Assembly: GCA_003537495.1 (NCBI GenBank)
Contig: DPSB01000132.1
Location: 1-6,172 of the forward strand
Direction of reading: 5' to 3'
Length of the DNA stretch: 6,172 nt
Origin: Cytophagales bacterium
GTDB taxonomy: Bacteria; Bacteroidota; Bacteroidia; Cytophagales; Cyclobacteriaceae
Part shown: one piece after another, positions 1-6,172 of the stretch
Numbering within the stretch: the first letter of the stretch is position 1
Layout: each line of letters starts with the position of its first letter
Translations under genes and position numbers: made by a program
Notes under the pieces: model-generated
What the model was told of the DNA's origin: nothing
Databases searched by the model: none
What the model saw: only the letters and a program-made list of their open reading frames with translations

Positions 1-1503
1 ATCAATTTTATGAACCTGGCCACCGCGCGTTCGGCTGAGCGGGCACGAGAAGTGGGCGTGCGCAAAGTAATGGGTTCGTTCCGGCAACAGTTAGTATGGC
101 AGTTCTTAACCGAATCGTTTGAATTGAGTTTTGGAGGTGTGTTGCTGGCCGTGGCCATCATTTATTTTTCGCTGCCCGTGTTTAATTCACTTACAGATAA
201 ACAACTTGTGTTACCGATTACCGCCACAGCTGCTGGTATATTAATTTCGTTAGCGCTTGTAGTCGGATTATTGGCAGGAAGTTATCCATCATTCGTGTTG
301 TCATCGTTCAACCCGGTAGTGGTGCTGAAAGGAAAATTCACGGGCAGTCAGAAAGGAAAATGGATTCGCAATGGGTTGGTGATTTTTCAATTCTGGATTT
401 CGATTATTCTGATGATCGGAACTTTGGTCATTCAGCAACAGATGGAATTTATGTCGGCTAAGTCGCTTGGGTTTGACCGCGAACAGGTGTTGGTAGTAGA
501 ACGCGCCTTTGGACTTGGGCCGGTAGCGCGCACGATGATTGAAGAGTTTAAGCGCTTGCCCGAAGTTGCCGGAGCGGCAGGTTCGTTTGCCATGCCTGGC
601 GATGAAGGCAATTTCTTTGGGATTCAATTTCAACCAGAAGGTTCATCTGAAATTTTAACTACCAAAACGATGGTGGTGGCAGACGGATTGCCGGAAGTAA
701 TGAGCATGCAATTGTTAGACGGGCGTTGGTTTGCAGAAAATGCAAATGATTCGCTGAATTTGGTTCTAAACGAAGCCGCTGTAAAAGTGCTCGGCATCGA
801 AAACCCAATTGGTCGCACGCTAATGGAGGTTAGACAAACACCTGAAGGCAATATTTCTTTGCCAATGAAAATTATAGGCGTAGTCCGCGACTTCAACTTT
901 ATGTCGTTGCGTGATCAGGTTACACCCCTGGTGTTGCAAAGCAATGAATCGTATGGTGGTGCAAATCAATTTATTGCGGTGCGGGTAAAGTCAGGTCAGA
1001 TTTCGCAAGCAATAAAATCCATAGAAGCTAAATGGAAGGAAGTTGCACCCGAACAAGGTTTTAAATTTTCTTTTCTCGATCAAAACCTGAATGAACAGTA
1101 CAAAAGCGAACAACAGTCGGCAAATTTGTTTGCCATATTCTCGGGCTTGGCCATTTTTGTTTCGTGTATCGGGTTGTTTGCGCTCTCGGCTTACATTACC
1201 AGTTTGCGTACTAAAGAAATTGGCGTACGTAAAGTGTTGGGTTCATCGGTAGCGGGTGTGGTGTTTTTATTGTCAAAAGATTTTACGCGTATGATTCTGA
1301 TTGCATTTGCGTTGGCTGTGCCGATGGCATGGTATATAATGGAAACGTGGTGGTTACAAAACTTTGCTTATCGGATTACGATTAATGCCTGGATTTTTCT
1401 AACCGCTGGTGGTGTGGCCTTGCTGATTGCATGGATCACGGTCAGCTATCAATCCGTCAAAGCAGCGGTGCAAAATCCGATAGGAGCATTGCGGAGTGAG
1501 TAG
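1..1503 (+). CDS. ABC transporter permease, MacB/FtsX type (5'-truncated by window edge)
   Basis: Integral inner-membrane permease subunit of a MacB/FtsX-type ABC transporter, a family that moves substrates or signals across the envelope using a separate ATPase not present here. The frame is open from base 1 (I-N-F before the first Met at base 10), so that Met is internal and the true start lies upstream. Family members of this architecture are about 800 residues; about 500 are visible. Numbering from the Met: the end of the first FtsX domain has the charged motif RSAERAREVGVRKVMGS (7-23) and hydrophobic segments near 28-58 and 70-95. A third segment at about 119-141 opens the second half, followed by a MacB-like extracytoplasmic domain (about 142-365). 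The second FtsX domain has segments near 371-395, 424-446 and 461-480. The motif recurs as LRTKEIGVRKVLGSS (about 399-413), showing the internal duplication. The tail ending NPIGALRSE is typical. Substrate cannot be inferred. Confidence 0.95.
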   Translation: MNFMNLATARSAERAREVGVRKVMGSFRQQLVWQFLTESFELSFGGVLLAVAIIYFSLPVFNSLTDKQLVLPITATAAGILISLALVVGLLAGSYPSFVLSSFNPVVVLKGKFTGSQKGKWIRNGLVIFQFWISIILMIGTLVIQQQMEFMSAKSLGFDREQVLVVERAFGLGPVARTMIEEFKRLPEVAGAAGSFAMPGDEGNFFGIQFQPEGSSEILTTKTMVVADGLPEVMSMQLLDGRWFAENANDSLNLVLNEAAVKVLGIENPIGRTLMEVRQTPEGNISLPMKIIGVVRDFNFMSLRDQVTPLVLQSNESYGGANQFIAVRVKSGQISQAIKSIEAKWKEVAPEQGFKFSFLDQNLNEQYKSEQQSANLFAIFSGLAIFVSCIGLFALSAYITSLRTKEIGVRKVLGSSVAGVVFLLSKDFTRMILIAFALAVPMAWYIMETWWLQNFAYRITINAWIFLTAGGVALLIAWITVSYQSVKAAVQNPIGALRSE

Positions 1504-2919
1504 CTATTTCCATTCTACTTGTAGAGTAGCATTTCGACTACTAAAGTAACCCGAGGTATTATCAAAGGTAACTTGATCCTGTGAAGTCAATCTTTTTGAA
1601 TTGAATGTAGCATACTTCTCAATCGGATTACCTTGTCCATTAAAATCCAATTGTTTATTTCTATTTTCATCTAACAGCACAAGTAAGGCGTAGTTACCAT
1701 TTCGTAATCCATAGATATGTCGGTTCATAGTTCCGATAACAGTGGTTCCTGTTAAAAATCCACCTGTTACAACTTTTTGTTCCTCAAAATTCTGTTCACT
1801 GTCTATAACGGCAAAGAATAATAATTTACCGACTTCATTCATCGCTACGGAAATATTGAAATGAAAGTAGTTTCTGGAAAACTCCGATTCGGATAGTAAT
1901 GAGCTTTGAGTTTGATGTTCACTTAGCTGGCGGCACAACACTTCATCAAAACCTAAATGAGTTAATGAAGCGGTCATCATGGATAAGTTTTCAATAGGTG
2001 AATATGGCTTCAGTTTTTTATCTAATGAAATTTCCGAATCCTGATTCAAATCAAAATAGGTTACCTCATCTGAAAAGTTCAGGTTTTGCAGGTTGATGGT
2101 TTTTTTCTTTTGATTAGAATGTGTGAAAAAGGTGATACTTCTGTTGCGTATATCGTAAACTATCGACCATACTGTTTTGAAGCTTTCTTTTTTGATAGCC
2201 ACATGAGCCAACATTTGAAAGGCAGCTTTTTCAGAGAAATCATTTTCTTTTTGAAGTTTTTTTATTTGCTTTTCCAATTGGTGATAGCGAAAGGTTTCTG
2301 AAGTGTTTCGTTTTGGAATGCCATTGAGGTTGTCTATATATTTTGTTGAGTGGACTACTGTTTTGTTTGTAATCGCCTGGCAAGTGTTGTCGTCTTTTTC
2401 GAAAATAACAGGTTTGCCATCCAGGTATTCTACAATGATCGATTTTCCGGTTTCGTCAGCAATGAGGTAATGTATTTTTCCTTTTATCGGATATATCTTC
2501 AACTGGTCTATTGCAGCTGTAACTTCGCTTACAGTTTGAAAATTGTCTAGTTGATATTGAATCCATTCCAATTCGTTCACATACGATTTATCATCATTTA
2601 TATTGAACTTGGTATCCTCCAACCATAACATTTCCACAACCAGACCTTTTTCGTTCATACCACCGTAAGGCATTTCTTTTCCATTTTGATTAAAGGTAAC
2701 ACTGCCATATTTGCTGGTCCATGTAGCGGGTTGCCCATTGTGCGTGTAATATGCAACCTTGGTAACATAGCGGAGGTTCTTAATCAGATGCCCTTTATCA
2801 AAAGTCCAATCAAAATTTTTACCTAAGAAAATACTTCTTTCATTTTTCAATACAAATGAGGAGCATGGGTAAACAATTTGTGGAAGCAAAAGAAGAAGCA
2901 GAAGTTTTGTTAATTTCAT
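1504..2919 (-). CDS. Secreted choloylglycine hydrolase-family Ntn amidase with C-terminal DUF2141-like domain
   Basis: Predicted exported N-terminal-nucleophile hydrolase cleaving a linear amide bond; family members act on penicillin V, conjugated bile salts or N-acyl homoserine lactones, and the substrate here is unknown. A poly-Leu signal peptide (1-18) ends at Cys19, the expected nucleophile once exposed. By alignment from memory, other active-site candidates are Asp37 (GKNFDW), Asn89 (GGMNEKGL), Asn185 (AITNK) and Arg211 (SETFRYHQL). WSIVYDIRNRSITFF (251-265) matches the family's C-terminal core strand. The short Asn185-Arg211 spacing fits Gram-negative members, which lack the tetramer assembly loop. 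Lys34 occupies the position of a bile-salt-hydrolase arginine. At 471 residues the protein is about 120-150 longer than the usual single-domain enzyme. The extra part (about 352-471) resembles DUF2141, with a DENRNKQLD loop (417-425) followed by GNPIEKY. The Met start is supported by the signal peptide. It is AT-richer than its neighbours, divergent from the glycosidase gene, and convergent with the permease with no gap. Confidence 0.93.
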   Translation of the reverse strand: MKLTKLLLLLLLPQIVYPCSSFVLKNERSIFLGKNFDWTFDKGHLIKNLRYVTKVAYYTHNGQPATWTSKYGSVTFNQNGKEMPYGGMNEKGLVVEMLWLEDTKFNINDDKSYVNELEWIQYQLDNFQTVSEVTAAIDQLKIYPIKGKIHYLIADETGKSIIVEYLDGKPVIFEKDDNTCQAITNKTVVHSTKYIDNLNGIPKRNTSETFRYHQLEKQIKKLQKENDFSEKAAFQMLAHVAIKKESFKTVWSIVYDIRNRSITFFTHSNQKKKTINLQNLNFSDEVTYFDLNQDSEISLDKKLKPYSPIENLSMMTASLTHLGFDEVLCRQLSEHQTQSSLLSESEFSRNYFHFNISVAMNEVGKLLFFAVIDSEQNFEEQKVVTGGFLTGTTVIGTMNRHIYGLRNGNYALLVLLDENRNKQLDFNGQGNPIEKYATFNSKRLTSQDQVTFDNTSGYFSSRNATLQVEWK

Positions 2920-3023
2920 AACCTTAGGTTTTAGTTAAAGGCAGTTACTAAAAATACTATACGGCTTCTCATATTCATAGTGTTTTAAAGTATTCATTAA
3001 CAAATTGACTACATTGTGCAGCT
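2920..3023. promoter_or_regulatory. Divergent intergenic region between amidase and glycosidase genes
   Basis: This 104-base AT-rich stretch must hold promoters for both flanking genes unless they are transcribed from elsewhere. On the minus strand TATTTTTA (2956 down to 2949) matches the Bacteroidota -7 consensus TAnnTTTG except at its last base and lies 30 bases before the amidase ATG, but I see no convincing TTTG -33 element at the right distance. On the plus strand I find no good match. Neither gene has a strong Shine-Dalgarno sequence: TAAGG sits only two bases before the amidase ATG, and GCAGCT precedes the glycosidase ATG. The region's role is inferred from the divergent layout, not from a clear motif. 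Confidence 0.4.
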
Positions 3024-5402
3024 ATGCTATCAAGATTTACAATTGTTTTCATACTGCTGGTGGCAGCCTGCTCCACGCCCAAACCCCAACAGTATTACCT
3101 GTTAACTACAGGGCAACCTTCAATAACCGGTAAACCGCAATACCTGCAATCGCCTTTTGTTACCGCAGGCGATCGGGTGTACATGGTCGGCCATCAGGAT
3201 GGTTCGTTTCCCGATTTGGGTTGGCATGTTACGGGTGAGATGGGTGGCATCTGGAATCATCCCATTAAATTGATGGATGGCTTTAGTGCTACACTGACAG
3301 CAAAAAAATCCGGGAGTACATATTGTCTCGACAAGGCCGATAACTTCATCAACTACCCGGTAGGCAATGAACATCACTTTATGTGGAAAGAAGAAGAGAT
3401 TGAAGTGCAACGCTTTCAATTTGTGCCCGATGGTTGGGAAGGAATGGTTGTGGAATATACCATTGCCAACAACAGCACCGTTACCAAACAATTTGATTTT
3501 TCATTCACAGGTTTGGTTGATTTGCGCCCTACCTGGTTGGGCGAACGTACCAACATGCTTGATGCCGAAGATGAAATTTCATTCGATGAAAAACTTTCGG
3601 CTGTGGTGGCAAAGGATAAAAATAATCCCTGGTATGTAGTGTATGGTGGATCTTTGAATACTCATACTTTTTCTTCGGCAAGTATTTGCAAAACAGAACG
3701 AACAGGTTTAGGTGTCGATGGATCGTTGACGTACGAGTTGTTTCTTCAACCCGGTTCCATGGAAGTGATTCAATTCTTTATTGCCGGCTCTTACAAATCA
3801 GAGGCTGCGGCCCGCGAAACATTTTCGTTTTTGAAAAACATGGGGCCAATTGAATTGGATGAAAAGATTGATCGTTACAAGCAGGTTAAAGAAACTGCCA
3901 ATCTGATTATTCCCGACAAAGATATTGCCCAGATGTACGAGTGGCTTAAGTATAATACCGAATGGTTAGTGCGCACCGTGCCCGAACAAGGTAGTGCGGT
4001 ATCTGCCGGGTTGCCCGATTATCCGTGGTGGTTTGGTGCCGACATGACGTATACATTACAAGGTATACTCGCAACGGGTAATCATGCATTGGCTAAAAAC
4101 TCTATTCAGTTGCTCAGTTATCTTTCTAAAAAGACCAACGACAATGGAAGAATCATTCATGAAGTTTCTACCAATGGTGCGGTGTTTAATCCGGGTAACG
4201 TTAATGAAACAGCACAATACATTACTATGTTGAAATTGTATGCTGATTGGACTGGCGATAAAGAACTGATTACCGAACTTTTTCCAACTGTAGTGCAGGG
4301 CATTGAATGGCTAACCGAAACAATGGATGAAGATGGAAATGGTTATCCCAATGGTAATGGCATGATGGAAATACATGGGTTGGATACAGAGATGATTGAT
4401 GTGGTAGCTTATACCCAACAAGCATTGGCAAGTGCTGCGCAGTTAGCCGCATGGGTTGGGGAGAAAGAACTGGCGTTAACCTATCAGCGCAAAGCTGATG
4501 TGTTGAAAATTAAGATCAATTCTGAATGGTGGAATGAAGAAGAGCAATCGTTTGGAGATTTCAGAAGTACGGTTGCCGAAGCCAAGCCCATTGTGGCCGC
4601 TGCGTTGGTACGTGCCGATACCTTGGGCAAACCGTGGGCGGTGAAGGAATTGAAAGCAACCGAGCAGAAAATGAAAACCTATTCAGCGGGTAAACAATTT
4701 CCATTTGTGGTGTATCATAACTGGGTTGTGAACACGCCCATGGAAACTGGTGTAGCAGATAAATCTAAAGCATTGGCTGCACTTAAAACGGCAACAAAGT
4801 ACGAAAACCCGTTTGGTGTGTATGTTACTGGCATCGATCGCAGCGATGAACCTGATAGTGTGGTTTTAAAATCCCGTAAAAAAACTTTCTCCTACACAGG
4901 TGCAGTAATGACGTTACCTACTGGTGTACAGGCCATAGCTGCGGCCAATTATGGTCAGGTCGATGAAGCGTTGGGGTATATTAAAAAATTAAAGCAATCA
5001 TTTAGCTATGCATTGCCGGGTTCGATGTATGAAGTCTCACCCGATTTTGGAATGGTGGTGCAAGCCTGGAACATCTATGGCGTAGCGGTACCGATTATCC
5101 AATCTTTTTTTGGAATAAAGCCCAATGCAATGGAAAAGCAAATTAAGATTACCCCCCAGCTGCCTGATGGTTGGGATGATGTTGCAATTGAAAAAGTTAA
5201 AGTGGGGGAGAATGTACTCAACTTAAAAATAAGTAGTAGTTCCGATTACATAGAATACCAGATTCAGCAATCTCAATTGGATTGGAAGCTGTTTGTAGAT
5301 GTAAAGGGTGCGAAAAAAATTTTAGTTAATGAAAAGGAATTTCCGTTGACGGATGAACTTGTGTTGGAAGGAATAGAGCAGGTGGTTCGGATTTACCGAT
5401 GA
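3024..5402 (+). CDS. Lipoprotein six-hairpin glycosidase, glycogen-debranching-like
   Basis: Predicted envelope glycoside hydrolase resembling proteins annotated as glycogen debranching or amylo-alpha-1,6-glucosidase-like, which hydrolyse glycosidic bonds in an (alpha/alpha)6 barrel; the actual sugar is unknown. The start gives a clean lipoprotein signal: Arg4, a hydrophobic stretch, and lipobox VAAC with Cys16. The residues after Cys16 (STPKPQQ) lack the acidic surface-export signal described for Bacteroidota lipoproteins, so a periplasm-facing location is more likely. Residues about 40-285 look like a beta-rich N-terminal domain. About 290-700 form the helical catalytic region, with PWWFGAD (334-340), then a D-x-D-x-N-G-Y motif (435-441) followed by MEIHGLDTEMID (448-459) and YTQQAL. 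About 700-792 form a beta-sandwich tail. Asp340, Glu449, Glu456 and Asp459 are plausible active-site acids, but I cannot assign acid and base. No SusC/SusD, transporter or second glycosidase lies beside it. Family fold is fairly sure; specificity is not. Confidence 0.88.
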   Translation: MLSRFTIVFILLVAACSTPKPQQYYLLTTGQPSITGKPQYLQSPFVTAGDRVYMVGHQDGSFPDLGWHVTGEMGGIWNHPIKLMDGFSATLTAKKSGSTYCLDKADNFINYPVGNEHHFMWKEEEIEVQRFQFVPDGWEGMVVEYTIANNSTVTKQFDFSFTGLVDLRPTWLGERTNMLDAEDEISFDEKLSAVVAKDKNNPWYVVYGGSLNTHTFSSASICKTERTGLGVDGSLTYELFLQPGSMEVIQFFIAGSYKSEAAARETFSFLKNMGPIELDEKIDRYKQVKETANLIIPDKDIAQMYEWLKYNTEWLVRTVPEQGSAVSAGLPDYPWWFGADMTYTLQGILATGNHALAKNSIQLLSYLSKKTNDNGRIIHEVSTNGAVFNPGNVNETAQYITMLKLYADWTGDKELITELFPTVVQGIEWLTETMDEDGNGYPNGNGMMEIHGLDTEMIDVVAYTQQALASAAQLAAWVGEKELALTYQRKADVLKIKINSEWWNEEEQSFGDFRSTVAEAKPIVAAALVRADTLGKPWAVKELKATEQKMKTYSAGKQFPFVVYHNWVVNTPMETGVADKSKALAALKTATKYENPFGVYVTGIDRSDEPDSVVLKSRKKTFSYTGAVMTLPTGVQAIAAANYGQVDEALGYIKKLKQSFSYALPGSMYEVSPDFGMVVQAWNIYGVAVPIIQSFFGIKPNAMEKQIKITPQLPDGWDDVAIEKVKVGENVLNLKISSSSDYIEYQIQQSQLDWKLFVDVKGAKKILVNEKEFPLTDELVLEGIEQVVRIYR

Positions 5403-5417
5403 TTAATTAGTAAGCCT

Positions 5418-5432
5418 CAGCTGGTTCAGCTG
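5418..5432. terminator. Short hairpin between convergent genes, possible weak terminator
   Basis: CAGCTG-GTT-CAGCTG forms a perfect 6-bp stem with a 3-base loop, 15 bases after the glycosidase stop and 25 bases before the stop of the converging membrane protein gene. Position suits a bidirectional terminator. No T-tract follows on either strand, and CAGCTG is itself palindromic, so the hairpin may be incidental. Confidence 0.3.
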
Positions 5433-5554
5433 CCATCATAAATTAAGTTCGGTGGTTCAATTGATTTCTTCTGATTTTGATTTCATTAACTTATTTACCT
5501 GTGGTTGAATGAACCAAACACCAATAACATGAAACCAGATCAAGATAAACTCGC

Positions 5555-5950
5555 CTATAAATTCACCAAATGAACCTCACGTTGTAACTCAACGGTTTTT
5601 ATGGTTTTGGCTGCAAAGTACATGCAGTAGATTGCGCAGAACATGGTGAAAAAGTGCAATGGGAAGATAATTGCAAATACAATCCCGATAAGATTGATAT
5701 TAATATTTGGGGCCTCAGCTCGCTTTATTAAATCGGGTACACCACTTATCAAAACCGATATACCGATAGAAAATAGCAATAAGTAAATTATCTGAAAGAA
5801 GAAGAAACCTTTAAACTTGTTGACTTTCAAAACGACATGTGCAGGAACTTTGGGTTGTAATCCAATTGCCAGCGACCATAACCAAAAGAAGTTGCCTACA
5901 TAGGCAACAATCATTAGTACTGAAAAGTACTTAAAAAAATCAAGCATCAC
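5555..5950 (-). CDS. Hypothetical membrane protein: central open frame of the frameshifted gene
   Basis: This 131-residue frame, from a GTG start, is what automatic calling would report as a complete gene. It has hydrophobic segments near residues 6-30 (YFSVLMIVAYVGNFFWLW), 48-70 (FFFFQIIYLLLFSIGISVLI) and 84-112 (LIGIVFAIIFPLHFFTMFCAIY), separated by short charged loops such as LKVNKFKG and ending AAKTIKTVELQREV. The GTG at 5950 is doubtful as a start: the same frame is open upstream to a stop at 5996-5998 and the preceding residues (SEPDLH) look like coding sequence. The last four residues (LVNL) appear to be frameshift-derived. Translated alone it would lack the first segment and the amphipathic C-terminal tail of its presumed relatives. 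No enzyme motif is visible. Confidence 0.55.
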   Translation of the reverse strand: MMLDFFKYFSVLMIVAYVGNFFWLWSLAIGLQPKVPAHVVLKVNKFKGFFFFQIIYLLLFSIGISVLISGVPDLIKRAEAPNININLIGIVFAIIFPLHFFTMFCAIYCMYFAAKTIKTVELQREVHLVNL

Positions 5951-5957
5951 GTGTAGA

Positions 5958-6104
5958 TCAGGTTCTGATCCTGATATTACCTGACGGATAATGGTTCACC
6001 ATAAAACCGATCATCAATCCAAATTGTAACAACATTGGAATTACAAACGTGAGCACAAAGATGTGCCAATGTTTAGCTCTTAAGAAGCGGTCGGTTAGCG
6101 GCAT
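5958..6104 (-). CDS. 48-residue N-terminal fragment of the frameshifted membrane protein gene
   Basis: The ATG is the first start after an in-frame TGA upstream. The product begins MPLTDRFLRAKHWHIF, then has a hydrophobic segment (about 17-36) and ends SGNIRIRT at a TGA eight bases before the GTG of the central frame. The charged N-terminus followed by a membrane helix is what the central frame lacks, which supports one split gene over two separate ones. A promoter-like TAAATTTG lies 48-55 bases upstream. I read it as the first part of a broken gene, not as an independent small protein, although a separate small membrane protein cannot be excluded. Confidence 0.5.
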   Translation of the reverse strand: MPLTDRFLRAKHWHIFVLTFVIPMLLQFGLMIGFMVNHYPSGNIRIRT

Positions 6105-6151
6105 GCTGGTAGAATAGGTTTGTTGCTTCTCTCATTTCGGCTTTGCCTCAT

Positions 6152-6159
6152 CAAATTTA
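6152..6159 (-). promoter_or_regulatory. Candidate Bacteroidota -7 promoter element
   Basis: On the minus strand TAAATTTG is an exact match to the Bacteroidota sigma-factor -7 consensus TAnnTTTG. Transcription would start near 6146, giving a leader of about 40 bases before the ATG at 6104 of the membrane protein gene. The matching -33 TTTG element would fall just beyond the window edge, so only half of the promoter can be judged. Confidence 0.4.
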
Positions 6160-6172
6160 TTATAATTCTGAA

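Larger units (their letters stand above)
5457..6104 (-). pseudogene. Small multi-pass membrane protein gene broken by two frameshifts
   Basis: Reading leftwards from the ATG at 6104, three consecutive open stretches join into one plausible protein of about 215 residues. Part A (6104-5958) gives a 48-residue N-terminus with RAKHWHIF and one membrane segment, then stops. Part B gives the middle, open from about 5995 and including SEPDLHVMLDFFKYF, through to a stop at 5555. Part C continues past that stop in the frame of part A as GEFIGEFILIW, WFIQPQVNKL and so on to TGA at 5457-5459. A to B needs a +1 shift near 5969-5985; B to C needs a -1 shift at the AAA run 5568-5570, where one extra T on the coding strand would read EVHFGEFIGEF. 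From memory, the joined product resembles an uncharacterised Bacteroidota membrane protein family of about 210 residues with about five membrane segments, an AKHWQ-like N-terminus and an IQP-x-(V/I)NK C-terminus. Function is unknown. It may be a pseudogene or an intact gene with two assembly indels. Confidence 0.7.

Noticed and set aside
301..896. Two minus-strand open frames within the permease gene
   Set aside because: They are antisense to a well-conserved coding sequence, their translations show no domain-like pattern, and the first overlaps the second by a few bases only by chance.
2086..2550. Two plus-strand open frames within the amidase gene
   Set aside because: Shadows of the amidase coding strand. 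Their Phe-rich translations reflect the AT-rich, Lys- and Asn-rich codons on the other strand.
3120..3639. Overlapping minus and plus open frames in the glycosidase N-terminal region
   Set aside because: The glycosidase frame has a signal peptide and continuous family-like sequence through this region. The alternatives have no recognisable content.
4270..4452. 60-residue minus-strand open frame inside the glycosidase gene
   Set aside because: Short, antisense to the most conserved segment of the enzyme, with no supporting start signal.
3024..5402. Polysaccharide utilization locus
   Set aside because: The glycosidase has no adjacent SusC/SusD pair, regulator or further glycosidase in the window, so a PUL cannot be supported.
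5560..5575. Programmed -1 ribosomal frameshift as the explanation for the split membrane protein
   Set aside because: The site (CATTTGGTG on the coding strand) is not a canonical slippery heptamer, no downstream pseudoknot is evident, and a second shift of opposite sign would still be needed upstream.
1..6172. CRISPR array, tRNA, rRNA, insertion sequence or phage module
   Set aside because: No regularly spaced repeats, cloverleaf-like sequence, transposase or integrase motif was found on either strand.

Overview
The window looks like ordinary chromosomal DNA from a member of the Bacteroidota, probably a Cytophagales-like environmental lineage. The evidence is a MacB/FtsX-type permease of the style common in that phylum, starts without strong Shine-Dalgarno sequences, a DUF2141-like domain, and a perfect match to the Bacteroidota -7 promoter element (TAnnTTTG) near the right end. 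The phylum call is fairly safe; anything finer is inference. I see no rRNA, tRNA, CRISPR array, insertion sequence or phage gene.

Layout from left to right: (1) positions 1-1503, plus strand, the C-terminal ~500 residues of an ABC transporter permease that enters from the left edge already open. (2) Positions 1504-2919, minus strand, a secreted Ntn hydrolase of the choloylglycine hydrolase / penicillin V acylase family with an added C-terminal DUF2141-like domain. Its stop codon directly abuts the permease stop (TAG|CTA), so the two genes converge with no spacer. (3) A 104-base divergent intergenic region. (4) Positions 3024-5402, plus strand, a 792-residue lipoprotein resembling the glycogen-debranching-like six-hairpin glycosidases. 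(5) Positions 5457-6104, minus strand, a small multi-pass membrane protein gene split over two reading frames by two single-base shifts. Its conserved-looking N- and C-terminal parts lie outside the open frame at 5555-5950 that a gene caller would report alone. A candidate promoter lies upstream at 6152-6159.

The genes do not form one operon: strands alternate (+, -, +, -), giving two convergent junctions and one divergent one. The permease, the amidase and the glycosidase all concern the cell envelope or periplasm, but nothing links them into one pathway. No SusC/SusD pair accompanies the glycosidase, so it is not visibly part of a polysaccharide utilization locus.

I did not find an undescribed system. 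The points most worth a second look are the doubly frameshifted membrane protein gene, the Ntn hydrolase-DUF2141 fusion, and the lysine that sits where a key arginine is found in bile salt hydrolases.
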